Shown here: piece after piece, positions 18,142 through 26,603 of the stretch | Layout: each line of letters begins with the position of its first letter | Position numbering within the stretch: the stretch's first letter is position 1 | Source: a virus | Length of the DNA: 64,000 bases | IMG/VR virus record: IMGVR_UViG_3300046314_000558 | Span: 35,860 to 99,859 of that record | Strand: one strand, 5' to 3' | Made by a program: the position numbers and the translations under genes | The notes under the pieces: model-generated | The model's input: only the letters and a program-made list of their open reading frames with translations | What the model was told of the DNA's origin: nothing | Database searches by the model: none

Positions 18142-18176
18142 AAAAAGCCCCGCACTATTGCTAGTGCGGGGCTTTT
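18142..18176. terminator. Bidirectional terminator between converging operons
   Basis: A perfect 11-bp stem GCCCCGCACTA/TAGTGCGGGGC with a 4-base loop, flanked by A5 on one side and T4 on the other. It ends the + strand genes (Dps) and the - strand genes (18180 onward). Confidence 0.95.
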
Positions 18177-18179
18177 CTT

Positions 18180-18560
18180 TTAACCGTCAGATGAGGATAA
18201 GAACAGTGCTGCAAATTCCAGTGCTTTGGCGTCGTCACGTTCTCGCATGATTTGATCACGCTTTTCACGACTCCAACTGAATCCACCGTCACCGCCCCAC
18301 AAATCCCAAGCTACTCGGCCTTTGCTTGGAAAACCTTCTTCGCCGCTGTTGAATCCAGTAGCTTTTTTATCTACTTCGTGGCGACTGAAAAAGCTGTACA
18401 TGCGTAGTACGGTTGTGCCGGTTAGCGGGTCTCGATCCTTTAGCTGATTAGCACGTGCAAGTCCAACTAGTGTACCTCCTGGCTTACCTTCGTCTTTCCA
18501 TTTTAATGCACGTTTGGCAGCGCTTGCCATACCTTCTGTGGGTTTATATGTTTCTGCCAT
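18180..18560 (-). CDS. Conserved phage protein, 126 aa, unknown function
   Basis: The pattern 'ASAAKRALKWKDEGKPGG' followed by 'RMYSFFSRHEVDKKATGF', 'GRVAWDLWGGDGGFSWS' recurs in many phage and prophage proteins, often beside or fused to head maturation proteases. The function is not established as far as I know. Here it is the last gene of the leftward set, one base after the 18561 gene, far from the head genes. Confidence 0.7.
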   Translation of the reverse strand: MAETYKPTEGMASAAKRALKWKDEGKPGGTLVGLARANQLKDRDPLTGTTVLRMYSFFSRHEVDKKATGFNSGEEGFPSKGRVAWDLWGGDGGFSWSREKRDQIMRERDDAKALEFAALFLSSSDG

Positions 18561-18995
18561 TTATTCCTCGTTTTCATCTGGGCTCACAAACAATACATTT
18601 GCATTGTCTGGATCGGTTGCTGGATCTTCCCAGTCATCACATGTACGTAACGCACTGCAAGTAATAGACCACAATGTACAAACTGCGCTAGGCATTCCGG
18701 CAATGTCGGCCCACTTTGGTGTAACTGGTAGTTCACTTGCTTTTAGCTGAGCACCTGGACTAGCAGGTAACGCAGCCATAATTTCTGGACTATTGTTGTA
18801 GTGAGCACAATTCATGCATAGTCGGGTACGGGCAACACCTTCTGGTACGCCCCATAATTCCATTTTATCGCCCCAGTATAAAACACTGGGTTGTCGCGGA
18901 TCTGCTGGACCTAACTTTGCACGCTCAATACAAACAAGGTGATTTGATAAGTTTAAATCTTTGTAGCGTAGTGCTACTGGTAATACTTCTGACAT
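18561..18995 (-). CDS. Cysteine-motif protein, possible metal-binding, 144 aa
   Basis: Conserved-looking cysteines are grouped as C-x-x-C in 'RLCMNCAHYN' (about residues 59-62), then 'VCTLWSITCSALRTCDDWE' (three Cys spaced 7 and 6), plus one near residue 22. Such a set could bind zinc or an iron-sulfur cluster, and similar short Cys motifs ending in a Cys-Asp-x-Trp step occur in phage proteins of unknown role. It lies between PhoH and the 18180 gene with very short gaps, so it is co-transcribed with PhoH. Confidence 0.6.
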   Translation of the reverse strand: MSEVLPVALRYKDLNLSNHLVCIERAKLGPADPRQPSVLYWGDKMELWGVPEGVARTRLCMNCAHYNNSPEIMAALPASPGAQLKASELPVTPKWADIAGMPSAVCTLWSITCSALRTCDDWEDPATDPDNANVLFVSPDENEE

Positions 18996-18997
18996 AT

Positions 18998-19756
18998 TTA
19001 GTTCCTATAAGCCATAATAATTTGCTTACACATTTTTGATCTGACAATGTCTTCATCAAGGAATTCAATAACCTCAATACCTTCAATGCCCTCTAAACGA
19101 TCCACAGCGTCTTCCAATCCACTATCAGGAATATCCGACTGCTCAGTGTCACCGCTAAAAATCATCTTGCAATTTTTGCCAATTCGCGATAACAGCATTT
19201 TCATTTCTTCACGAGTACAGTTTTGTGCCTCATCTACTAACACAATGCAATTGTCAAAAGTAGTACCGCGTAGGAATCCCAGAGGAGTTGGATCAATGTC
19301 CTTGGCTTTTAAACAGTATTCATAAAAACCTTTGCCTAGGGCTTTGGTAAAAATAGCATCAAAAGGCAATAAATACGGAGCGTACTTTTCTTCTAGAGTA
19401 CCTGGTAAGAATCCTAAGCCACGACCTGTTTCAATATTGGGTCGGGTTAGGATAACTTTATCAACTCGTTTGTGAAACAGCTCCGATGCTGCATAACTGG
19501 CTGCAATAAATGTTTTACCTGTACCAGCACTGCCAATACCAAATATTACATCATTGTGTTTGATAGCGTCTAGGTACTCACCTTGTACGAAGTTTAGTGG
19601 CTGGACTTCTTTGAAAGTATAATTACGCTGAGGTTGAGGCTCGCTGATACCAGCATGTTTTTCACTACGCAGTCTAGATTTTTCCTCCTGTGATGGACGG
19701 TTACTAGACTTTTTTGCTGGAAAGGTGCGATGGGTTTTACCACTATTTCTTGCCAT
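18998..19756 (-). CDS. phoH: PhoH-like ATPase
   Basis: Predicted P-loop ATPase of 252 aa, frequent in aquatic phages; its biochemical role is unsettled (RNA metabolism or phosphate stress). Walker A 'GSAGTGKT', 'LTRPNIETGRGLGFLPG' and Walker B 'IVLVDEAQN' are all present, and 'MIFSGDTEQSD' matches the family. I chose the ATG at 19756 because the promoter at 19798-19826 lies inside the longer open frame and AAGGA precedes this ATG. The first 50 residues are basic and probably disordered. Confidence 0.92.
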   Translation of the reverse strand: MARNSGKTHRTFPAKKSSNRPSQEEKSRLRSEKHAGISEPQPQRNYTFKEVQPLNFVQGEYLDAIKHNDVIFGIGSAGTGKTFIAASYAASELFHKRVDKVILTRPNIETGRGLGFLPGTLEEKYAPYLLPFDAIFTKALGKGFYEYCLKAKDIDPTPLGFLRGTTFDNCIVLVDEAQNCTREEMKMLLSRIGKNCKMIFSGDTEQSDIPDSGLEDAVDRLEGIEGIEVIEFLDEDIVRSKMCKQIIMAYRN

Positions 19757-19797
19757 GAATTTCCTTGTTGGTTTATATAAATCTCGTGGAAGCAATA

Positions 19798-19826
19798 ATT
19801 TTACCACAAGATTAAACTGCTGTCAA
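19798..19826 (-). promoter_or_regulatory. Sigma-70-like promoter for PhoH operon
   Basis: On the - strand, TTGACA (19821-19826), 17-base spacer, TAAAAT (19798-19803). It lies 41 bases before the PhoH ATG. Confidence 0.82.
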
Positions 19827-19834
19827 ATATAAAT

Positions 19835-20038
19835 TTACTTTGGGGCTTTTGGTGGCACAAGCGTACCTTCCAATTTTTTGTGCACTTTTACTTCTTTGCA
19901 CACTTGTTTTGGTTTCTTGGTCTTGGCATCTGTTTGTTCAACACATACCTTTTTAGTTTCGGCAGCAAATGCCGGATTGTTGTAGGAAACTGAAAAGATT
20001 CCTGCAACCATTAGTGTAGCCCAAATTACTTTTTTCAT
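19835..20038 (-). CDS. Small exported protein with two cysteines, 67 aa
   Basis: A signal peptide is clear: 'MKK', a hydrophobic stretch and a probable cut after 'PAFA'. The mature part of about 42 residues is very basic and has two Cys 15 residues apart, likely a disulfide in the periplasm. It directly follows the 20039 membrane protein (no gap) in the lysis/envelope group. Function unknown. Confidence 0.65.
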   Translation of the reverse strand: MKKVIWATLMVAGIFSVSYNNPAFAAETKKVCVEQTDAKTKKPKQVCKEVKVHKKLEGTLVPPKAPK

Positions 20039-20491
20039 TTAAATCTCCGGTTGAGGTGCCTGTTGAGGCGCTGGCTTGCCATTAATCATACGAATCTCTG
20101 CGATTGCAGTGCCGTTGAATCCAGCTGTGGTACTAAGTCCTGGTGAGAAACTTGGTTCTTGGCGCGGTACATACGAAGTTTTAGCAGCTTGTGCTGCGTT
20201 TTCTTGTGCTTGTTTCATTAGTGCTAAACTAGCATCAACTTCTTCTTTTGACCCGCCTGCTAACATAATTCCCGATAGTGTACCAGTTAAAAATGTAGCA
20301 ATTGGCACAATTAACTCAAAGAATTTTTGGTCAATTGGTGAGATAGCGTTTAGTGGCTGTGTTACAAAAATCAAGCTGTAAAGCACCACAAACACAATAC
20401 CTGTTAGTGTTAGCGCCAAACACACTCCAATAAAAAACTTTAGGCGAGCCATTAGTTGCTCATCGGTGTATAAAAACGTGTTACTTTGCAC
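20039..20491 (-). CDS. Membrane protein with two transmembrane segments, holin candidate
   Basis: A 150-aa protein with hydrophobic helices at about residues 18-43 and 62-83 and a polar Gln/Ala/Pro-rich tail. Two transmembrane helices and its location in the lysis region fit a class II holin, which would open the inner membrane for the endolysin. The long C-terminal tail is unusual, and no holin signature is recognisable, so the call is from topology and context only. It overlaps the 20481 gene by 11 bases. Confidence 0.5.
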   Translation of the reverse strand: MQSNTFLYTDEQLMARLKFFIGVCLALTLTGIVFVVLYSLIFVTQPLNAISPIDQKFFELIVPIATFLTGTLSGIMLAGGSKEEVDASLALMKQAQENAAQAAKTSYVPRQEPSFSPGLSTTAGFNGTAIAEIRMINGKPAPQQAPQPEI

Positions 20492-20750
20492 AGGTGACTC
20501 CTGAGGTGGTTGGTGTTGGGGTTTGAGCTGGCGTTGCCTGAGGGTCTAGTCTTGGGTCGCGCTGCCCTTTGAAAATATGGTCAGGACAAGTACGTGTTAC
20601 GTCGCAAATTGGTCGCTTACATTGTGGCGAGTCCCAATTATCCGGGTTTTGGCACGGATAGCGAAAACGATCTCCACCAAAAAACGCTAGTGCAACTGGC
20701 AGCACAATCAGCACTCCTAGCCATTTAAATAATTTTAAGTCGGTGTTCAT
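20481..20750 (-). CDS. Cysteine-rich membrane-anchored protein, 89 aa
   Basis: One N-terminal hydrophobic segment (about residues 9-24) is followed by 'FGGDRFRYPCQNPDNWDSP' and four to five further Cys, then a Pro/Thr tail. The layout suggests a periplasmic domain held by disulfides and anchored in the inner membrane. I recall similar 'GGDRFRYPCQ' proteins in aquatic phages without known function. It lies among the lysis/envelope genes, between two membrane proteins. Confidence 0.6.
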   Translation of the reverse strand: MNTDLKLFKWLGVLIVLPVALAFFGGDRFRYPCQNPDNWDSPQCKRPICDVTRTCPDHIFKGQRDPRLDPQATPAQTPTPTTSGVTCAK

Positions 20751-20753
20751 TGC

Positions 20754-21311
20754 TTATTTTCCTGCTAGCGGATTATCAATTGCCGCTTTAATTTTATTAT
20801 CTACATCACGACTTACACGCTCTAGCCTATTTTCAGTATCACGCTTTAGCTTATCCATATCGTCTTTTGTACGATCAAGGCTATTTCGTAGATCTTTTTG
20901 CACAGACTTTAAGTCTTGGTCAGTCTCACGCTGAGCTTGCTTAACGCTACGCTCAATCTGCTCTGTTACGGTTTCGTTACGACGTAAATCTTGTTTTAAG
21001 TCATTTTTAATATCACGAGTGTAGTCAGAAGTCTTTTGAGAATTTTCCTCAATTACTGATAGTCGTTTGTCAAAATTGCTTAAGTCAGGTGTTACATACT
21101 CAGCAATTTTCTTTTTCATACCCATATAGTCTTTGTATATTTCAAAAGTGCCATAAAGACCGCCCAGCGCACTACTTGCAATTGTAAAAGCAACCATAAG
21201 TTTGGCTGGAGTAAACTCGTATCCACCAATACTAATAACGGTGTCTTTTGAGGCATATTTTTTAGCTGCAGCTTCTAGCTCGTCAACTTTTTTGTTTAAG
21301 TCTTCTGCCAT
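20754..21311 (-). CDS. Membrane protein with long coiled coil, 185 aa
   Basis: A short helical start, one hydrophobic segment at about residues 34-56, then about 120 charged residues with heptad patterns ('DLKSVQKDLRNSLDRTKDDM') that would form a long rod. The arrangement is similar to inner-membrane spanin-like or holin-associated proteins, but a separate spanin pair exists at 24684-25363. It follows the 21320 exported protein gene by eight bases. Confidence 0.6.
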   Translation of the reverse strand: MAEDLNKKVDELEAAAKKYASKDTVISIGGYEFTPAKLMVAFTIASSALGGLYGTFEIYKDYMGMKKKIAEYVTPDLSNFDKRLSVIEENSQKTSDYTRDIKNDLKQDLRRNETVTEQIERSVKQAQRETDQDLKSVQKDLRNSLDRTKDDMDKLKRDTENRLERVSRDVDNKIKAAIDNPLAGK

Positions 21312-21319
21312 AATAACTC

Positions 21320-23008
21320 CTATTTATATTGTGAATTTACTAAGTCTTGATGCTTTTGATCCGACCCTAAACCGCGTAAAACTCGTACATTGTCTACAAC
21401 CTTTTGATTTTTGTAAACTTCCCGTGGCTCATAAAAACTTGCGTCACGTAACACAAAGTTTGTGTAGCCCGCATATCCTTGTGGAACCGTTGCCAGCTGC
21501 GCTACACTAACGCCTGTGGCCAGCTCGTTGGTGGCAGTTTGGCTACGCTGTGTTTGTGGTGCGCTGGGTGCCTCGGTTTGTGTAACCTGCTGTGCATCTA
21601 AAATTTGTTTTAGTGGACTGGTTACATCAGCTAAAAAGTTTGTGGTCTGTGCAACAGCTTCTGGCTCTTGATAGCGTGTTTGTTGTGTGGCAAAACTACC
21701 AGAGGTTTGTGTGGTTTGAGATTGCTCCACACTTGTTGGTGCCAACAATTGTTGCTGAAAATTTTGCTGCTGAGTGCTTGCGGCACTAAACACCTGCATG
21801 GCTTGTAACACGCCAGTTGTTTGTTGCTGTTGTGCGGCAACTGACATAACTGTAGCGCGGCTAGTGCCCACTGAGGTTTGTGCAACACTGTTACCCGAAC
21901 TGGTTTCTGCGCTTGCAACGCTGGACGCAACTGCTGCGGTTGTGGCGGCCGTGGCCACTTGTTGTGCGCGATCACTGCTTGCTTGTGCCACTGTTTCTGC
22001 GGCAGCAACCACCTGTTGTGCTACAGCTTTTTCACGTTCTGAGTTCTTGGCTATTAAACTAAGTGCAAAACTTAGGTTAACCGGCCCACTGCTGGATTTT
22101 TCCTGAGTGCTGGCTGCTGCACTTGTGGCGGCCGGAGCCTGTGGCTGAGATTGTTGTAGTGGAGGACTTCCGGGCTGTGGTGGGCTTCCGGGCGGTGGTG
22201 GTGGTCCTGGTGGTTGGGCGCCAGGCGGTGGCGGTTGATTGTTTGTGGGTGGTGCACCTGGCGGAGGCTCGCCGGTTTCGGGTGGCGGTGGTGGCGGAGC
22301 ATAGGCGACCGTTTCGGTTTGCCCAGGTTTAGGTGCCAGTTTGGCCAGTGCATCAAAGTATCCCGTACACGTAGTACTATAAAAGGTGTTTGTAGCGCAA
22401 GGATCAACCGAGTACTTTAGTGAAAAACTAACGTCCATGACTTCAGGCCCATATGGGCCCTGCCAGTAGTTATTATCTCGCCCAACAAGACCGTACCTGA
22501 CATTGGTTAGCTCAGGCACGGCATATGGGCTAGCAAAAGTTTCTGAGAAATCGAACCGTTTCCAGTTATATTGCTGGTTGGTATAAGCCGTATAGTCGTA
22601 CTCGGCTGCGGTGGCACCAGTTTTGTTATAAAACTTTACGTATGCGCTTAAATAGTCTTGTTGACCGTTATCCCAGCCATTGCCATTTTTAGCAGTAAAA
22701 ACAAAGTTAAATCCACTAACTTGTAATCCCTTGCCTGAGTTGGGTAGCACACTGGCAATTGAACGTAGCTGATACAAGTCAGTGGTACCGTAAGAGAAGT
22801 TTATGTTACCACCTGGGCTAACTATTGGTAGTGGCCCACAGTATCCTGGATCTCCTTGTGCCCAACAAGTTAGATTGCCTTGGTAAACCGCATTGTTCCA
22901 TGCCCCATTATTCACCAAATTACCAGTTGTGTCGACTTGTGCGTTAGAATAGCTTGTGAACCAAAAAGCCCAGCACAGCACCAAGGCCAATCTTCTTATA
23001 TACGTCAT
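21320..23008 (-). CDS. Large exported protein, lectin-like N-terminus and low-complexity Pro/Gln/Ala region
   Basis: The 562-aa product starts with a signal peptide ('MTYIRRLALVLCWAFWFTSY', cut near 'SNA'). Residues about 25-225 are beta-rich with Trp, Tyr and four Cys and look like a secreted adhesion or carbohydrate-binding domain. Then come a Pro-rich linker (about 230-290) and a long Ala/Gln/Ser/Thr region with coiled-coil character, and a short basic C-terminus. The ATG has GAGGT upstream, inside the end of the Asn-rich gene that it overlaps by 65 bases. Export by the host's own secretion path is unusual for phage structural proteins. Function unknown. Confidence 0.65.
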   Translation of the reverse strand: MTYIRRLALVLCWAFWFTSYSNAQVDTTGNLVNNGAWNNAVYQGNLTCWAQGDPGYCGPLPIVSPGGNINFSYGTTDLYQLRSIASVLPNSGKGLQVSGFNFVFTAKNGNGWDNGQQDYLSAYVKFYNKTGATAAEYDYTAYTNQQYNWKRFDFSETFASPYAVPELTNVRYGLVGRDNNYWQGPYGPEVMDVSFSLKYSVDPCATNTFYSTTCTGYFDALAKLAPKPGQTETVAYAPPPPPPETGEPPPGAPPTNNQPPPPGAQPPGPPPPPGSPPQPGSPPLQQSQPQAPAATSAAASTQEKSSSGPVNLSFALSLIAKNSEREKAVAQQVVAAAETVAQASSDRAQQVATAATTAAVASSVASAETSSGNSVAQTSVGTSRATVMSVAAQQQQTTGVLQAMQVFSAASTQQQNFQQQLLAPTSVEQSQTTQTSGSFATQQTRYQEPEAVAQTTNFLADVTSPLKQILDAQQVTQTEAPSAPQTQRSQTATNELATGVSVAQLATVPQGYAGYTNFVLRDASFYEPREVYKNQKVVDNVRVLRGLGSDQKHQDLVNSQYK

Positions 23009-24059
23009 CTGTTTTTACCTCATCCAGTTTTGGAATCTTGTCTGGGTTAGCATCCCACTGCGCTTTGGCTTGAGCACCGATTTGTCCTTCGTATGGGCAA
23101 GGTGTTCCTGCCTGCAACATAGCATCAAATACGCGGCGATCTTGGCACATGGTAGCAACTGCAGCTACTTTCATACCCATGTCGTATAGGGTTTTTGACA
23201 ACTTTAAACGCTCGCAGTTCATGTCTCTGACAGTGCCACCACTGCTAACACCAAATACTTGTGTTTGTACGCTTCCTGAGTTACCGGTTGAACACAGGTC
23301 AGCGTTACCGCCACTCATCATTGCGGGAGCCACTGCTGTTGGAGGTGGCTGAATTACGCGCTGAGTTATGTTGGACTCATTAATATTCCGGTTGGTTAGC
23401 TCACCTGAGTTAATATTTTGATTAATGTTGGTGTTGGCGCTGGTATTTTGATTAACGTTGGTGTTGGAGGAAACCGCAGAGCTAGTACTTTGGTTAATGT
23501 TGGTCATTGAACCACTTTGAACGTTATTGTTGGTGCTAACAGAAGTGCTGGAGTTGATATTACGATTAGTCATATCACCAGTATTAATATTATTATTTGT
23601 TGCTGTTGAAGTACTAGTATTCGTATTATTGTTGTTATACGTCATTGTACCACTATTAATATTATTGTTTGTGTTAACACTTGTACTCGCATTATTATTA
23701 TTGTAAGTCATTGTTCCCGAATTAACATTATTGTTATTGTAGGTAACAGTTCCACTCATAGCATTGTTGTTATTATTGGTAACTGTACCCGACTGAATGT
23801 TGTTATTGGTATTTGTACTAGTTGACGTACTTGTATTATTGTTGTTGTTTGTGTTAGTCGAAAGACTATTAACAGTGCTCAAACTTGTTGAGTTTGAGTT
23901 ACTGATAGTATTCGAATTTGAATTAACGGTGCTAGTAGAAACCGAAGTTGAGTTAGTATCTACTAGACTTTTGGAATCGTAAGTACCTTGATTAATGAGC
24001 GTTTGAGCACCCACACTGCTTGCTGCAAACAACAAACCTGCTAAAACTATTTTAATCAT
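22944..24059 (-). CDS. Exported asparagine/serine/threonine-rich repeat protein
   Basis: The 371-aa product has a signal peptide cut near 'SVGAQ'. Residues about 35-235 are built of imperfect repeats of type 'NNNxxSGTMTYNNNN' with runs of Asn, like beta-solenoid, curli-like or amyloid-forming proteins. The C-terminal 120 residues have four Cys and end in a hydrophobic helix 'IGLGAVLGFLVHKLF' that may sit in a membrane. It lies directly after the endolysin gene (one base gap) in the lysis cassette. It could be a periplasmic or surface matrix protein; this is speculation from composition. Confidence 0.65.
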   Translation of the reverse strand: MIKIVLAGLLFAASSVGAQTLINQGTYDSKSLVDTNSTSVSTSTVNSNSNTISNSNSTSLSTVNSLSTNTNNNNNTSTSTSTNTNNNIQSGTVTNNNNNAMSGTVTYNNNNVNSGTMTYNNNNASTSVNTNNNINSGTMTYNNNNTNTSTSTATNNNINTGDMTNRNINSSTSVSTNNNVQSGSMTNINQSTSSAVSSNTNVNQNTSANTNINQNINSGELTNRNINESNITQRVIQPPPTAVAPAMMSGGNADLCSTGNSGSVQTQVFGVSSGGTVRDMNCERLKLSKTLYDMGMKVAAVATMCQDRRVFDAMLQAGTPCPYEGQIGAQAKAQWDANPDKIPKLDEVKTDDVYKKIGLGAVLGFLVHKLF

Positions 24060-24060
24060 G

Positions 24061-24684
24061 TTACGCTCCTAGTACGTGTAGTGCATGTTGGTAATGCTTA
24101 ATGCGATCTTCTAAGCCAATAGTACCGCCATTAATGCGTTTTGTTAATGTAAGAATATCACCAGCGTCTGCCCACTGATTAAGTTTATTAGTTTCCCAAA
24201 ACCAACAAGCACTTTGAGCCGCACCTTCAAATGTTTCCAAGTATTCAGCAGCTTCTTCAACACCGATACCTAAGCTAGCAGCAAACCAAGTGTAGTTGTC
24301 TTTGCCAGTTAGCTGAATAAGACCCTTGCCACTATAACGATAGCCGTCGCCAGATTCTACCGGCCCGTTGCCCATGCGGTTGGCATACACAAGGTTGGCA
24401 ATTGCTTGCTGCTTGTTTGGCATCGCTGCATACTGCTGTGCCAACTCATCTGTGGGAAAGTACTTGGGAAATATCTTGCGTAGTGTAACTGCACGATAAT
24501 TTAAGTTTTCACGCAGTGCTGTAAAGCCGCCTGACTCGTGCGCACACTGTGCAACAAAAGCTGCAATGCGTTGTGGCGTATTGATTTTGTAGTCTGGTAA
24601 CAGCTGAGCTAGTGCCACATGCCATTGCTTAACATATGGATTACGAGGAATCAGCTGTTGTAGCTGTTCGAGAGTTAAATTCAT
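24061..24684 (-). CDS. Endolysin, glycoside hydrolase family 19 (chitinase-type muramidase)
   Basis: Cell-wall lytic enzyme of 207 aa. The family 19 core is visible: catalytic E50 in 'CAHESGGF', 'LVYANRMGNGPVESGDGYRYSGKGLIQLTG' region at about residues 95-124, and 'SACWFWE' further on. No signal peptide or membrane segment, so it depends on a holin to reach the wall. Its ATG overlaps the o-spanin-like gene's stop (TAATG in the sense direction), placing it in the lysis operon. Confidence 0.92.
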   Translation of the reverse strand: MNLTLEQLQQLIPRNPYVKQWHVALAQLLPDYKINTPQRIAAFVAQCAHESGGFTALRENLNYRAVTLRKIFPKYFPTDELAQQYAAMPNKQQAIANLVYANRMGNGPVESGDGYRYSGKGLIQLTGKDNYTWFAASLGIGVEEAAEYLETFEGAAQSACWFWETNKLNQWADAGDILTLTKRINGGTIGLEDRIKHYQHALHVLGA

Positions 24685-24947
24685 TACTTTAGTCCTTCAT
24701 GAATAAGTTTTTGTTTTTGGTACCACTCTTGCCAAGCTTCCAATTTGACCAAACAGCTGTAGTATTCGTTATAGTTAACGCTTACAGTTTTAGCAACACC
24801 GCTAAGAGTTGTGGTTGGGTCCAGCTTTTGTAGTGGTGGGCAGGCCTGCATGCTTTGCAAGCCTGGGGCCTCTGGCCACCGTTGCGTGACTGGCACGACT
24901 GTGGAGCAACCACTTAATAGTGCTAGTGATAGTAGTAGTGCTTTCAT
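24684..24947 (-). CDS. Rz1-like outer-membrane lipoprotein (o-spanin candidate)
   Basis: An 87-aa lipoprotein with lipobox LLSGC ending at C14, followed by a Pro-containing stretch and three more Cys. Small lipoproteins of this kind ('TVVPVTQRWPEAP', then 'YYSCLVKLEAWQEWY') beside an endolysin are common in phages and are taken as Rz1-like spanins that help break the outer membrane. It overlaps the probable i-spanin gene by four bases. Confidence 0.75.
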   Translation of the reverse strand: MKALLLSLALLSGCSTVVPVTQRWPEAPGLQSMQACPPLQKLDPTTTLSGVAKTVSVNYNEYYSCLVKLEAWQEWYQKQKLIHEGLK

Positions 24948-25363
24948 TTAGGTTGCTCCGCTGCACGATTGTGTGCGTCTACAAATTCTTTGGGTATAGC
25001 ACAAGTGTTGTCGTATTTGACTACTTCACGGTCAATATACTGGATATTATCTGCACCGCGTTTTGTAATCACCTGTGTTTTGTATACTACTTTTTCTTTG
25101 ATAACTTCGTTGGTGGCCGCACTTGCCACTTCAGCTTGTGCAACTTTGGCCTCCAACTCTTGTGCCGCAGCTTTCCATGTGTTATCGCAGTACAGCATTC
25201 CCATAATGAAAATTGTTGCGGCTACGAGGATAGGGCTCACAATTTTAATAATGAACTCGTACGGTTTTAGCAGTTTTAAATGGCTTAAAAAATAGCCAGA
25301 TAATCCGGCTATTAATAACAGCCACCAAAACCAGTCTGGAATGATTTTGAAAATTAAAAACAT
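24944..25363 (-). CDS. Rz-like inner-membrane protein (i-spanin candidate)
   Basis: The 139-aa product has two hydrophobic N-terminal helices (about 9-28 and 37-60) and then a helical Ala/Glu/Lys region of about 75 residues reaching into the periplasm, with two Cys near the end. Overlap with a lipoprotein gene and a following endolysin gene fits an i-spanin/o-spanin pair. Two membrane helices rather than one are unusual for Rz. Confidence 0.7.
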   Translation of the reverse strand: MFLIFKIIPDWFWWLLLIAGLSGYFLSHLKLLKPYEFIIKIVSPILVAATIFIMGMLYCDNTWKAAAQELEAKVAQAEVASAATNEVIKEKVVYKTQVITKRGADNIQYIDREVVKYDNTCAIPKEFVDAHNRAAEQPK

Positions 25364-25369
25364 AAAATT

Positions 25370-25540
25370 TTATAAAACCTGGTAGGCTCCACTGGGGTCT
25401 GCTACTGTTGGGTCTATTAGCGAGTCAGTGGCGACTTCAAGCAGCTTGGTTGCAGACGCACTTAGGTTGCTTTGTATTGACTGAAGTGAGCCCCACAACG
25501 TAAGATCAATTGTTTGAATTTGGTTGGTAAGATCGGCCAT
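25370..25540 (-). CDS. Small hypothetical protein, 56 aa
   Basis: An ATG frame fills the gap between the 25548 gene (7 bases) and the i-spanin gene (6 bases). It reads 'MADLTNQIQTIDLTLWGSL' and continues as an amphipathic helix ending in 'DPSGAYQVL'. It is polar, with no membrane segment. The tight fit supports it as real. Confidence 0.55.
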   Translation of the reverse strand: MADLTNQIQTIDLTLWGSLQSIQSNLSASATKLLEVATDSLIDPTVADPSGAYQVL

Positions 25541-25547
25541 ATTATCC

Positions 25548-26603
25548 TTAACTTGTTTGCATAATTACACCAAAACCATTGCCACAATTAAAGAACGTAT
25601 AAGTTTCTCCGTTTACATTAACAGAATCACCAGTAGTACCCATATTAGGGCGAGTCCAATAAATAGGAACAACTCCAGTTACAAACTGTGTTGGGTATCC
25701 CAACTCTCCAATCTGGAAATAAACAGGGCTAATTTGGTATCTTGGTGCCCCTGCTGCATTGATTGAGTTATTACGATAAGTTGAACTTGCTTGTAATAAG
25801 TTACCCAAGTTAGCAGTACCTGCTTCAGAAGGATCATACGTACCGTAATAAGTACCAGTGTTTACGTTAGTAACTCCAATAGCGGCAACCATTATTCCAG
25901 GAGTCTGTGTTATTGTATAGTTAGTTGGAACAGTAGTATTAATTCTTGCAGTTGCACTACTAGTAGCATGGCAGTATTGCATAACAGGTGGTCTATTATA
26001 AAAATCATTTACATCGGTATTTGTTGCCTCCCATACTGCACTTAAGCCAGCAATTGACCCTTCAACAATAATTGTAATATGACGAGGTGTAGCAATAACG
26101 TGCAATATAAAATTGGCAGCAGTACAGATAGCTAGAGAGTTTGTTTCACCGATACCTCTTGCGGCTGCAGCAAAAGGTCGTGGGCCTTCATTTGTTGCAA
26201 CACCAAGAGCAGTGACGCTTTGAGCAGAAGTTAAAGCAAAAGAATAGCCGCTAGACGAAGAGCCACGCCAAACAATACTCATCAAAGCATACTTTAAACG
26301 TGAAGGCTGATTTAAACATGGTGCAGAAAATGCTAGATTATAGTGCGTATCATTTGTATAACCATAAGGGGCTGTTGTAGCTGCAGCAGAGTCTACTGCA
26401 GCAATCGTTGGTTGATCGGCAGCGCTAACACCGCCTACATACGTCCAACCTGCGGGAGTAGGATCAACTATAATTGAGGAACTTTTATTAAATGCTGTAA
26501 TTAAATCAAGGCTTGGAGCGTCAGAGGTAATCAGTCGGCCAATGTCGCGCATTGCACGAACTGCGCTAATAATTGAGGGGCCTACAACTAATTTTGCGTA
26601 CAT
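25548..26603 (-). CDS. Probable virion/tail-associated protein, 351 aa
   Basis: Beta-rich protein with many Thr, Ser, Ala and Gly, no signal peptide and a Cys-poor sequence. It belongs to a run of fibre-like genes and its composition is like that of phage tail adhesins. It contains 'YIYW'-like aromatic strands near the C-terminus. No family is recognised. Its ATG shares a base with the stop of the 26603 gene. Confidence 0.6.
   Translation of the reverse strand: MYAKLVVGPSIISAVRAMRDIGRLITSDAPSLDLITAFNKSSSIIVDPTPAGWTYVGGVSAADQPTIAAVDSAAATTAPYGYTNDTHYNLAFSAPCLNQPSRLKYALMSIVWRGSSSSGYSFALTSAQSVTALGVATNEGPRPFAAAARGIGETNSLAICTAANFILHVIATPRHITIIVEGSIAGLSAVWEATNTDVNDFYNRPPVMQYCHATSSATARINTTVPTNYTITQTPGIMVAAIGVTNVNTGTYYGTYDPSEAGTANLGNLLQASSTYRNNSINAAGAPRYQISPVYFQIGELGYPTQFVTGVVPIYWTRPNMGTTGDSVNVNGETYTFFNCGNGFGVIMQTS

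Noticed and set aside
18561-18995. Ferredoxin to power heme oxygenase and bilin reductase
   Set aside because: The cysteine spacing does not fit 2Fe-2S or 4Fe-4S ferredoxins, and it is not near the pair. Electrons probably come from the host.
21774-22106. Open frame on the + strand across the Ala/Gln-rich exported protein
   Set aside because: Composition is a mirror of the - strand gene, with no ribosome binding site or spacing that fits an operon.
23380-23990. Repeat-rich stretch that looks like a CRISPR or satellite array
   Set aside because: The repeats vary in length, lack unique spacers and translate as Asn/Ser/Thr repeats of one exported protein.
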